Assembly (NCBI GenBank): GCA_001464165.1
Contig: LNEX01000170.1
Coordinates: forward strand, 1-16,238
Reading direction: 5' to 3'
Source of the DNA: a bacterium Ga0077546
GTDB taxonomy: Bacteria > Cyanobacteriota > Vampirovibrionia > Obscuribacterales > Obscuribacteraceae
Length of the DNA stretch: 16,238 bases
The position numbers and the translations under genes are program-made. Under the pieces are notes generated by a model. The model was not told where the DNA came from. It saw nothing but the letters and a program-made list of their open reading frames with translations, and did no database searches. This document shows, in pieces, positions 6,828 to 14,509 of this stretch. Position 1 is the first letter of the stretch. The number at the start of each line of letters is the position of its first letter.

Positions 6828-7682
6828 CTATTTGTAGTCGTTGTAATTGAGAGAATTGAGATCAAGAGCAAAGAGGCCGTAACGTCTTATTATTTTGGTT
6901 GAAAGGCCATTTGCCGTAAACCCGAGCTTAAGGGCTTCACTGTGTACGCGAGCGAGCAGATAACTAGCTATTCCAAGACCGTTGAAATCAGGATGAACAG
7001 CAACACTCTTGAGAATAATTTGCTCTCCATTGAGACGGTCAGGTAGCGCAAACATCAAGCCAATCAATTTAGATTTGCTGAATGCTAGCCATACTAGTTT
7101 GTCTGTGATTAGTGCCGATAAAGGCCGATAGAGTTCAGCAAACTGCTCAAACGAAATAGCTTGATAGAGAAAATTGTTTTCGAAACAGATGAGCGAGAGA
7201 TCATAGATATCTCTTAGCTCGCTTTCAAACTTATTTGAGTTAAAGTGTCTGATTGAGAATGAACTTTCAATTGCTGCTTGACGTTTGGCTATAGTGGTGT
7301 CTATAGCCGTCTGTGAGGCTGCTAAGTTGATAAGTGAAGATGAGTATTGAGCGATCAGTTCGAAGCCAGCCTCTTTCAAAATGTCAGCTGACAGAGGTGA
7401 ATCAGGCTCAAGGAAGAACTTTGGTTCAGCCGAACTTTCGATTATGGTACGGTAGCTGTGCCAGGTATCACCGTCCAGGGGGGCAATCAAAGTCTGTTGT
7501 CCTTGCTTTCGAGCCATACAGGCTGCCAGTCGAAGTAGCTCTTGAGCGCCGGCTTTATTATTCCGCGAAAATTCAATGCCGCCCAAAGAGGCAAAGTTTT
7601 CGCCTAGATACAATTGAGCGGTGGCTTCATTGCTTGTCACCCTTTGCCAGGCAAGTTTGTTTTGTTGAGCTAGAGCTGTCAT
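6828..7682 (-). CDS. GNAT-superfamily acyltransferase
   Basis: This protein has 284 residues. The C-terminal half holds the acetyl-CoA-binding motif A of GNAT enzymes: VAVHPDFNGLGIASYLL at 226-242, with the Q/RxxGxG/A-type turn written NGLGIA. The N-terminal half (about 20-120) includes an FSRNNKAGAQELL stretch and GDTWHSYR, which resembles the first of two tandem GNAT-like folds in some bacterial proteins of this size. It probably transfers an acyl group to an amine; within this operon an aminocarboxypropyl or other amino lipid is a natural guess only. After LKLGF the sequence passes quickly to LSTKIIRRYG and then ends in NSLNYNDYK, so the last strand region looks shorter than usual. An AGAGG site lies 6 bases before the ATG. 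The upstream gene ends 9 bases earlier and the acyl ligase starts 7 bases after its stop. Confidence 0.75.
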   Translation of the reverse strand: MTALAQQNKLAWQRVTSNEATAQLYLGENFASLGGIEFSRNNKAGAQELLRLAACMARKQGQQTLIAPLDGDTWHSYRTIIESSAEPKFFLEPDSPLSADILKEAGFELIAQYSSSLINLAASQTAIDTTIAKRQAAIESSFSIRHFNSNKFESELRDIYDLSLICFENNFLYQAISFEQFAELYRPLSALITDKLVWLAFSKSKLIGLMFALPDRLNGEQIILKSVAVHPDFNGLGIASYLLARVHSEALKLGFTANGLSTKIIRRYGLFALDLNSLNYNDYK

Positions 7683-7691
7683 TTGAAACCT

Positions 7692-9029
7692 CTATAATGT
7701 GCCAACTAGAGCAAGTGCTGAGCCAATTGCGGCACAAGCACCCTGTTTTATCCAGCGGCTTGCGCTATTGCGAAAATCAGGACCAACCTTGGTTGTTGTT
7801 ACAAATAGTGCTGTGGCGACAAAAATCCAGATTGGAGCAAGAAAGATTTGGACAATGTGGTCTGTTGAAAGACCAGTTATGAACACTAGCGGTATGAAAA
7901 TCAGCGACCAGCTTTTCAGCACTGAGCAAACCAGAGAGTATATCTTTAGCTTGTCCGAGCTGGCACAGTCGTCAAAAGCATTTAGGTGAATATGAGCGGA
8001 AGCAATGATGGCTCCATGAGTAGCTAAAGCTGTAGCATACGGATAGATATAGACGTCGCTCTTGTGGCTGGCCAGAAGCCAAAAGATGCCGACTGACGCC
8101 ACTGACAGTACGCCAAAAATTGAGTGTGTCGAAACGATTTTGGCAAAACGTTTTGGCATCAGTCGCCGGTAGCTGGCATAGAGAACCACTGGTAGCAAAA
8201 TCCATGCCAAGCCGCCGAGCATATAACAGACATACATGTAGCCAACCACAGCAAGGGCGGCACCACCTTGCAGAGTAGACAAACGCTTAAGGGCCAAGAT
8301 TAGAAGGAAGACACCGATAAAAACTGCAAGTGTATGAGACAGTTTTAGATCTGATTGACCATCAACTTGGGCCAGCACAAGCAACGTCCCTACTGGCACA
8401 AAGAGGTTGTCGAGGCCGCCCCAAGACATGCCTTCAAAAGCAGTGGCCGCAATTGCTGCTATTAGAGCCAGCATCAGCACATGAGGCAAGCTTGCTGTAG
8501 TGAACAAACTAAGTGAGACAAAGGCCGCCATGGCTGCCGTAACAAAGAAAGCTAATGAGCCTTCTAGAGTCTTACTGCCGCTCACTACTTTATAAAACTT
8601 TGAGCCGAACTTCATACCAATTAGTGCCGATAGTGAATCAGCAAGAGCCAGTATCGCAACCGGTGCAATATAGTGTGCCAGCACTCCATTACTCAAAATA
8701 AAGGTAAGTGAGACCCCTAGTGGAAAACAGACTTCACCAATTGATCGTCTGCCTACTGAAAATAGCACAGGGTAGAGCTTTGATTGCTCTGATAGTTTGA
8801 GTCCGCTCAAGAGAATTGAGACAACTATCGATAAAACAATAACAGGTGTTGATGAGCTGAATAGCCAGGGCAAGCTTAAGCAAGCCAAGCCCATGAGCAT
8901 ATGAGTTATTTTGCGCGAAGTCTCAGATGGTTTGGTAAAGCGAGAGAGCAGCCAAAGGAGAGTGACCAGCAGCGAAAGAATCAAGGCTGAGCTAGCTACT
9001 GCACTAGTAATTGAAAGTAGCGCAGTCAT
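7692..9029 (-). CDS. CTP-dependent polyprenol/phytol/diacylglycerol kinase-like protein with extra C-terminal membrane domain
   Basis: This is a polytopic membrane protein of 445 residues. The first 215 or so match the dolichol/phytol/diacylglycerol kinase family (SEC59, VTE5, DGK1), which phosphorylates lipid alcohols with CTP: RKITHM at 39-44, ALADSLSALIG at 128-138, KTLEGSLAFF at 153-162, and Glu199 with GLDNLFVP at 205-212. Residues 235-445 form a second hydrophobic region of about six segments, including LATHGAIIASAHIHLNAFDD near 335-354, that I do not recognise. Family members usually end soon after the DN-VP motif, so this is either a fusion or an extended membrane domain. ATG 9029 is chosen because it overlaps the previous stop as TAATG and has AAGGG upstream; the earlier in-frame start at 9062 lies inside that gene. 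It supplies a lipid phosphate, possibly for the UbiA-type enzyme of the operon. Confidence 0.82.
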   Translation of the reverse strand: MTALLSITSAVASSALILSLLVTLLWLLSRFTKPSETSRKITHMLMGLACLSLPWLFSSSTPVIVLSIVVSILLSGLKLSEQSKLYPVLFSVGRRSIGEVCFPLGVSLTFILSNGVLAHYIAPVAILALADSLSALIGMKFGSKFYKVVSGSKTLEGSLAFFVTAAMAAFVSLSLFTTASLPHVLMLALIAAIAATAFEGMSWGGLDNLFVPVGTLLVLAQVDGQSDLKLSHTLAVFIGVFLLILALKRLSTLQGGAALAVVGYMYVCYMLGGLAWILLPVVLYASYRRLMPKRFAKIVSTHSIFGVLSVASVGIFWLLASHKSDVYIYPYATALATHGAIIASAHIHLNAFDDCASSDKLKIYSLVCSVLKSWSLIFIPLVFITGLSTDHIVQIFLAPIWIFVATALFVTTTKVGPDFRNSASRWIKQGACAAIGSALALVGTL

Positions 9030-10150
9030 TACGCTGCACCCTTGGTAGCAATATCTAAGCAAAAGCGTCTATAGAAAAAAGTGGTGCTTGTGGCTGCCAG
9101 ATTCTGGTTAAATCTAAGGCGGGCGCATAGATTGTTATCGTATTGATTGGCTAGTCTATCTACTGCCATGTTCCAGTAGACAACTCTGGCGCCGTTATTG
9201 GCCACTCTGCTAATGCTATGCCCGAGAGTCTGGCAATTACCTTCAGTCATGTATTCGAAGACATCAGACAAATTGAAGGCGTCAACTGAACTGCCCGGCA
9301 ACTTTTCTAAGGTAATTTGCAAACTCCCTTCTACCAGAGTTATCTTGTCTAAGTTTGAGCGAATTATTGCGAAATTTTCGCGTCTTAAATAATGGGGCAA
9401 GACCTGGCCATATTCCCCTGTCAAAATATAACGAAGATAGTGATTGGTGCTTGGGTTGCCTTCTGTTAATGCGATCTTAGAAGCAGAGACCAGGAAGCTA
9501 GAGAGCGATTCAGATGAGGATGCTTCTTTGAAAAAGCTTGCCTCGCGACCAATCATAGACATAGTGGTTTTGCCAAAAAAGAGCCTGAAGGCAGCTTGAT
9601 ACCAAATGGTATTCCACGTCCGCTCAAAGAAATCTTGCCTCTCGATTCGACTGCGCCTTTCAAATAGTGCAGCTATTGTTTTTCTGCTGTGGGCTAGTGG
9701 CAATATCACTTGACGAAAAATTGAAAAGTAGCGCTCTAGCTTGCCGCTAGCGATAATGCCGCCCTCAATCAGTTCTGGCCGCTGATCAAAAAATTGGCAG
9801 AACTGAGGTGTTAGTTCACCCCGAAGTCTGACATATGTCGCCAGTCTTGTTTCTGCTAAGCAGTGATAAATACCTAAGAATGGTAATAGCTCCTCATAGC
9901 TCAATAGTCTAAAAGCAGCAATTTTTAGTGCCACTACAGCCAGTTGTGCCTGACAAAAGTCTACGGCTATAACCCTGCCAGGATTAGTGGTCAGAAGTGA
10001 CAAAGTATTGTCGCCAGCAGAGGCAATCGAAAGAATTGTGTCGCCTGGCGATACAGCCATAGTATTGAGCACTAGGTCAGTGTCTTCCCAGCATTGAGAA
10101 TAGCGAATTAGATTTTGATTTATCTTTTTTTGCCTACGCAGGAATTGCAT
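9029..10150 (-). CDS. DUF3419 / BtaA-like 3-amino-3-carboxypropyltransferase
   Basis: The protein has 373 residues, close to the size of BtaA, the enzyme that moves the 3-amino-3-carboxypropyl group of SAM onto the free hydroxyl of diacylglycerol in betaine-lipid synthesis. Family features are YSQCWED at 17-23, the SAM-binding segment ILSIASAGDNTLSLL at 39-53, VIAVDFCQAQL at 60-70 followed by the conserved helix ending LSYEELLPFLG, and NLSDVFEYM in the C-terminal third. No membrane segment is evident. No BtaB-type N-methyltransferase is encoded nearby, so the product may remain a primary amine or be acylated. The acceptor could equally be a non-glyceride alcohol. Translation may start at ATG 10150 (preceded by GAGAGTGAGAG) or at GTG 10159. 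Either way it overlaps the upstream gene by 17 or 26 bases. Confidence 0.85.
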   Translation of the reverse strand: MQFLRRQKKINQNLIRYSQCWEDTDLVLNTMAVSPGDTILSIASAGDNTLSLLTTNPGRVIAVDFCQAQLAVVALKIAAFRLLSYEELLPFLGIYHCLAETRLATYVRLRGELTPQFCQFFDQRPELIEGGIIASGKLERYFSIFRQVILPLAHSRKTIAALFERRSRIERQDFFERTWNTIWYQAAFRLFFGKTTMSMIGREASFFKEASSSESLSSFLVSASKIALTEGNPSTNHYLRYILTGEYGQVLPHYLRRENFAIIRSNLDKITLVEGSLQITLEKLPGSSVDAFNLSDVFEYMTEGNCQTLGHSISRVANNGARVVYWNMAVDRLANQYDNNLCARLRFNQNLAATSTTFFYRRFCLDIATKGAA

Positions 10151-12743
10151 GACTCTCACTCTCTTTCTTAGCGGGGCGTGAAATTAGCGATACAGCACCA
10201 GTGCTGCCGTTAACCTCAATTATGTCTCCAGTTTCAATGATCTCAAGAACACCCTTGCATGAAACAACGGCCGCAATAGATAGCTCGCGGGCTACTATTG
10301 CGGTGTGCGAGAGGAGGCTGCCGTGGGCAACCACGATGGCTCTGCATGTAGCGAAATGCACTATCCAACCTGGATCTGTGCGCTCGGCCACAAGAATCTC
10401 GCCCGGCTCAAGCATTTCAGTTTCTGGATTGCGAATGACACGGGCCCGGCCGGTCACTATTCCAGCTGAGGCTCCTAGCCCCTTTAGCTCAAGCCTGTTC
10501 TGACTATCAGAGCTTAGTCTTTGGCTGGAAGCAAATACATTTGCTCTCTTCAACCCCGTCGCCCCAACCAGAACTAGCCTTTCTGGTGCGCATGGGGCAA
10601 AATTAGATTTATCATTCTTGCGCAGGTCAATCAGTGCTCGCAGATTAGTCGAGACCGATGTTCCGTCAATGAAGCCGAGTAACTCGTCAATTGTCAAAAA
10701 GAAAACGTCTTCCATACAGTCGATGTAGTTTTGTTCAGTCAGCCTTTGGCCCATGGTCTGAACAATTTTTCGCACTCGACCAAAGACTCGAGTGCGAGCA
10801 AATCTCAGATTCTCTCTCTGGGCTAACAATTTTCTTGTTTGGCCGGCCACAATATTAATAAACAGTTTTTTTGCTAAACTCTTGCTGCTGCAAAGGTCTT
10901 TAGCTTTGTGCTCGTCGGCTGGCAGAGGTTGTCTTATTGGTTGGCCATTCAAGGCCAGGTTGCCTATGGTGTTTAGCAAAACCGAGGGGTCATCTTTGAC
11001 AGACTTTGTCTCAAGCTTTAGTTCACCGATGCTACGATCACCAAATCGATTGAGATAAGTCAAATAGAGCTTATGAGCTTCGGTGTGGTGCTTGAGCAGC
11101 TCCATGCTCAGCACCTGATTGCGAGAGATCATAGCGCTGCAAAGCTCCTTATCGCTGGAGATGAGGGCTGCTATTTCGGCAATTAATTTGGGTGGTGCAG
11201 CACTAATAATGCCGCCATGGTTTTGAAGCAGTAAGTTATAGACGTATTGACTGTCCCCTTCTAATTGTTCTCCCTCTTCAGCGTTGAAAGTGAGCTTTTT
11301 CAATACCCCAAAGAAAACCATAGCGAAGAAATCATTTGTTACTGGTGCTTGCCAATTGCTCAATAACTTGACCTGCAAGCTTTTGTATTGAGTGTAGAGC
11401 TGATCTAGACTGATCGATTCGAGTTCGCAATCAGGCAAAGCTAAATCAAGCCTGCCATTAAACTCATTGATCTGGCTAGTTAAGCGATAATAGTTAGAGC
11501 CAATACAGGTAATTGCCTTGACTGTATTGAAGTAATCTACTGCAGTGATTTTCTTGCAGTTCTCATTTTCAAAGGCACTGACTTCACTTGCTGATTGGCT
11601 GAGACCCATCATTCCTTCCATAAAACCTCTATTGGTTTTGTAAGCAGGAAGCAATGCCATCAGTCGATACCAAGAAGCTAAATTGTAATAAACCCGGCCA
11701 TCGATGTAAGCGAGCATAGTGCTAAAAAGGTCAGCTTCTGCCTGAATCACTCTTTCTTCAACACCCATTAGTCGACAAAAGCCCTTATAGACTTCTTGAT
11801 AAGCACTGCTTATGAAAGAGAATGTCAGCGGGCTTGTAATGCCAGGATAACTTTCTTGAATGTTGCTGCCGTCAAAGACACGAGTCGTCCCTAGATTTGG
11901 TTTTTGCAAGCCAGTTGTTATCGGCCGGGCTTGAAGCAGATAAACTTCTCCGTCGGCAATAGCAAACTCGAGATCTTGCGGGCCTGAAAAAATTGTTTCG
12001 CATTCTGTAAGTAGCTGTAAGAGCTGCTCTATTTGCTTGCTTGAAAGCAGATCACATTTATGTTCTACTGCCTTGGCTTGGCGCTTCAAGTAGATTGTTT
12101 TGCCGTCAACGCTACCGTCAACTAATTTGTCTCCTAGCCCGCTGGTGATTGCTAGCACCGCGTGGTCAGTGTCTAGCTTGACTGGATCATAAGAGAAGAT
12201 CACACCGGCGCTATCGGCAGCTACCATCTGTTGTATTACTACTGCGGGAATCGCTGCGGCTCCTAGGCGATTGAGCTTGCGGTAGGCAAGCGCTCGGCGC
12301 TCAAAGCTCGATGAAAAAACTTGAAAAGCTTTTTCAACAACTTGCTCTTGGGGCACGTTCAAAAATGACAAGAGCTGACCGGCGAATGATTTCTCTCCAT
12401 CTTCATCACTAGCAGACGAGCGCACAGCGAAATTGTTGCAAGCCTTGCCTGTGAATAGCTCTAGCTCTGTGGCTGTATTTTCAAGACCACACAAGTGCGC
12501 TGATTTATGCGAGTGCCGAATTCTCTCTGCTAAATCAGAACTACTTGCCTTAATATCCTTTGCTAGCTCCACCCCCCAGTGCTTGAAGTAAGCTAGCTCA
12601 AGAGCCTTAGCCGAAATTATGAAAAACGGCGGTACTGGCAAACCATGTTGTACGAGTTTAACAAGATTGCCGCCCTTGCCACCAGCCACGGCACTAAGCT
12701 CAGACGCTGATAGTTTTTGTAATTGATTAATAGTGAATATCAT
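10134..12743 (-). CDS. Rifampin-phosphotransferase / PEP-synthase-like phosphotransferase
   Basis: This protein of 869 residues has two recognised ends. The N-terminal ATP-grasp (PPDK_N) domain carries GGKGGN at 21-26, VRSSASDEDG at 107-116, QQMV at 171-174, SAGVIFSYDP at 178-187, PQDLEFA at 255-261 and LLQARPIT at 269-276. The C-terminal swivelling phosphohistidine domain carries DPGW and GSLLSHTAIVARE with catalytic His813. Between them lies about 430 residues of helical linker or acceptor-binding region. The PEP/pyruvate-binding barrel of true PEP synthase is absent. Length and layout match rifampin phosphotransferase, which uses ATP to phosphorylate an organic hydroxyl, giving AMP and phosphate. 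In this operon the acceptor is more likely a lipid or prenyl intermediate than an antibiotic (inference). ATG 12743 overlaps the upstream stop as ATGA; ATG 12755 is an alternative. Confidence 0.88.
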   Translation of the reverse strand: MIFTINQLQKLSASELSAVAGGKGGNLVKLVQHGLPVPPFFIISAKALELAYFKHWGVELAKDIKASSSDLAERIRHSHKSAHLCGLENTATELELFTGKACNNFAVRSSASDEDGEKSFAGQLLSFLNVPQEQVVEKAFQVFSSSFERRALAYRKLNRLGAAAIPAVVIQQMVAADSAGVIFSYDPVKLDTDHAVLAITSGLGDKLVDGSVDGKTIYLKRQAKAVEHKCDLLSSKQIEQLLQLLTECETIFSGPQDLEFAIADGEVYLLQARPITTGLQKPNLGTTRVFDGSNIQESYPGITSPLTFSFISSAYQEVYKGFCRLMGVEERVIQAEADLFSTMLAYIDGRVYYNLASWYRLMALLPAYKTNRGFMEGMMGLSQSASEVSAFENENCKKITAVDYFNTVKAITCIGSNYYRLTSQINEFNGRLDLALPDCELESISLDQLYTQYKSLQVKLLSNWQAPVTNDFFAMVFFGVLKKLTFNAEEGEQLEGDSQYVYNLLLQNHGGIISAAPPKLIAEIAALISSDKELCSAMISRNQVLSMELLKHHTEAHKLYLTYLNRFGDRSIGELKLETKSVKDDPSVLLNTIGNLALNGQPIRQPLPADEHKAKDLCSSKSLAKKLFINIVAGQTRKLLAQRENLRFARTRVFGRVRKIVQTMGQRLTEQNYIDCMEDVFFLTIDELLGFIDGTSVSTNLRALIDLRKNDKSNFAPCAPERLVLVGATGLKRANVFASSQRLSSDSQNRLELKGLGASAGIVTGRARVIRNPETEMLEPGEILVAERTDPGWIVHFATCRAIVVAHGSLLSHTAIVARELSIAAVVSCKGVLEIIETGDIIEVNGSTGAVSLISRPAKKESESHAIPA

Positions 12744-13681
12744 TTTTGTATCCATGAAATTAGTGAGATGGTTAGATATGAAAGTGCAACTAGCAAGCCA
12801 GACATAGCATCTAGCTTTTTCTGATTGACCAAATTTGGTTTAGTCATAAACCGGTGGAATATTGAAAAAGCAAAACAGTCATAGACAGCAAAAACAAGAG
12901 CGGCAAGATTTGACAGATGTGGTAGTGCTAGTGAGAGGGCAACTTGGGCCGCAATAACAGAGGCGGTCAGTGCTACTACTGCTGGTTGCAAACCGAGCGC
13001 ACGGGAGTAACTCTCCATTCCTTCTCGCTCACATTCTGGTGCTTTAATTTTTCTACCAAATTCAATCACCATGCCGTTAAAGAAGCTACCAGTAAGAAAG
13101 AACAGTAGTAACAGACCTGGGCCTTTGCCGCTTCCGACAAAGTCAACAGCTGTAATAAACAAGTCGCTAAAGACCAAGATAAACATGTGGCTCAGCATGT
13201 AATAAAGCGGATGCTGCCTCAGCCAGCTGGCGATGAAGAATTCTTTTGACATCAGCGCAAAATAGCCCCAAATAGCAAAAAGAAATGGCCACAGGCCCGG
13301 TTTCAGGCTGGTCAGAGCTAGCTGAAGTAAAGCTAAGAGCAGGGCGGAAGAACCAAGTTCGCGCAGGCTGACAAGACCTCTCGGTACAGCCCTTTCTGGG
13401 GCGTAGCGACAATCATCAATGTGGTCTTTAAATTCATCGGCAACTCGTAGTTGATAGAACAAAATAAGCGTCGTTAAAGATGCCACGGCAAATTGCGCCC
13501 AGCTGAACTGTGCTTGGCCAGTTCGTAGTGAGCTAGAAAGACTAAGCCCGCAAAAAGCGAAGAGAGCCGTGATTACACCATATTGAGCCAGGGGAAATCG
13601 TTCTCTCGTATATAGGTAGAGCCTGCTTACTAGGCTCTTTTCTGTCGTTGCAAGCTGGCGATCGTTGGGCACGTAGTACAT
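12740..13681 (-). CDS. UbiA-superfamily prenyltransferase, class distinct from MqnP/UbiA
   Basis: This is a membrane protein of 313 residues with about eight hydrophobic segments. The first Asp-rich motif is RVADEFKDHIDD (Asp82, Asp86, Asp90), followed by the PERAVPRGLVSL signature at 95-106. The second motif is replaced by EFGRKIKAPECEREGMESYSRALG around 207-230, as in a UbiA subgroup distinct from quinone prenyltransferases. The enzyme should transfer a prenyl or similar group from a diphosphate to an acceptor within the membrane; both donor and acceptor are unknown. It is the promoter-proximal gene of the six-gene operon, and its stop overlaps the next start as ATGA. A GAGAG site stands 9 bases before the ATG at 13681. 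The long phase of tight coupling downstream suggests that its product feeds the phosphotransferase and BtaA-like steps, or the reverse. Confidence 0.85.
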   Translation of the reverse strand: MYYVPNDRQLATTEKSLVSRLYLYTRERFPLAQYGVITALFAFCGLSLSSSLRTGQAQFSWAQFAVASLTTLILFYQLRVADEFKDHIDDCRYAPERAVPRGLVSLRELGSSALLLALLQLALTSLKPGLWPFLFAIWGYFALMSKEFFIASWLRQHPLYYMLSHMFILVFSDLFITAVDFVGSGKGPGLLLLFFLTGSFFNGMVIEFGRKIKAPECEREGMESYSRALGLQPAVVALTASVIAAQVALSLALPHLSNLAALVFAVYDCFAFSIFHRFMTKPNLVNQKKLDAMSGLLVALSYLTISLISWIQK

Positions 13682-13758
13682 AGCAAAGGCTCTCTTAGAC
13701 CAGTAATTGACGATGTATTGATACTAGGTGAGCCAAGAGCTAAGACATGGCAGAGCGC

Positions 13759-13776
13759 AACAGTTCAAATACTGTT
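13759..13776. promoter_or_regulatory. 18-base dyad upstream of the operon, operator candidate
   Basis: AACAGT and ACTGTT flank a 6-base spacer in perfect dyad symmetry, 78 bases before the first gene of the operon. Outer GCAGA (13750-13754) and TCTGC (13776-13780) can extend it as an imperfect stem. No T-tract follows, so an operator or leader hairpin fits better than a terminator. The 147-base spacer 13682-13828 holds no gene, and I could not pick a clear promoter in it. Confidence 0.4.
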
Positions 13777-13828
13777 CTGCGGCCACGGCTAATTTGGGAA
13801 CAAAAATAGTGGTCTAATATTTCAATAT

Positions 13829-14302
13829 TTAGAGGCCGAGGTCACTTAGACCCGGGTGGTCATCCGGACGACGACCGAGGGGCCAGTAAAACTTTCGTTC
13901 GCGGTCAAGAATGGGTAAGTCGTTAATTGAAGCATGGCGGACAGCCATGCGGCCGTCGTAGTCAAACTGCCAATTCTCGTTGCCGTACGAACGAAACCAG
14001 TTACCACTATCGTCATGCCACTCGTAGGCGAAGCGCACTGCTATCCGGTCGGTATTGTGAGCCCAGAGTTCTTTGACCAGGCGATAACTTATCTCTTTTG
14101 AAAATTTACGTGTGAGAAATTGAACTATGGCATCGTGGCCGTTGATAAATTCTGCGCGATTTCGCCAGAGGCTAGACGCTGAGTATGCTTTGACAATTCG
14201 CTGTGGATCTCTGCTATTCCAGCCATCTTCAGCTAAGCGAACTTTAAGAATGGCACTGGCCTGATCGAAAGGTGGCGTTGGCTGAAAGAAATCTGCTGTC
14301 AT
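13829..14302 (-). CDS. DUF1348 family protein (NTF2/SnoaL-like fold)
   Basis: This small soluble protein of 157 residues matches the DUF1348 family along its whole length. The conserved wording is easy to see: [14 protein letters not shown] (20-33), [14 protein letters not shown] (39-52), [32 protein letters not shown] (72-97), [13 protein letters not shown] (102-114), ASINDLPI and the terminal [14 protein letters not shown]. Members are predicted to adopt the cone-shaped NTF2/SnoaL fold, and their biochemical role is not established. An AGGAAC site stands 7 bases before the ATG. It reads in the same direction as the six-gene operon but lies 147 bases upstream across a dyad, so it is probably a separate transcript. 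Confidence 0.92.
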   Translation of the reverse strand: MTADFFQPTPPFDQASAILKVRLAEDGWNSRDPQRIVKAYSASSLWRNRAEFINGHDAIVQFLTRKFSKEISYRLVKELWAHNTDRIAVRFAYEWHDDSGNWFRSYGNENWQFDYDGRMAVRHASINDLPILDRERKFYWPLGRRPDDHPGLSDLGL

Positions 14303-14362
14303 CTAACGTTCCTAAACTACATAAGCCAGCGCTGTGGGTTCTGAAGAATTTCGCCCGTGAAT

Positions 14363-14368
14363 AGTATA
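14363..14368 (-). promoter_or_regulatory. Possible -10 element for the DUF1348 gene
   Basis: TATACT on the minus strand, five of six bases of the TATAAT consensus, lies about 60 bases before the start at 14302. No good -35 is visible at 16-18 bases. The divergent interval 14303-14509 must also carry the promoter of the plus-strand gene at 14510. Confidence 0.22.
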
Positions 14369-14509
14369 TATGCTCGCACAGGGGCGGTGCCATGCCTCTT
14401 AGGAGTTCACGCTCGTTAGCGAAGCCTCTTTCATACGTGATCTCCCCATTGCGACACCATACATAATAGAGAAAAATATGCTTGTCCCAATGACTAGGAA
14501 ACTGCAGAA

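Noticed and set aside
7334..7882. Plus-strand frame of 182 codons
   Set aside because: It is antisense across the junction of two well-supported operon genes, and its Gln/Arg/Leu-rich sequence has no domain.
13759..13780. tRNA T-arm-like sequence (AG-TTCAAAT)
   Set aside because: The closing pair of the T-arm is broken, and no acceptor, D or anticodon arms can be folded around it. A regulatory dyad explains it better.
13811..13852. 7-bp inverted repeat GGTCTAA / TTAGACC, with another TTAGACC near 13695
   Set aside because: It is short, widely spaced and partly within the DUF1348 coding end. It could easily be chance.
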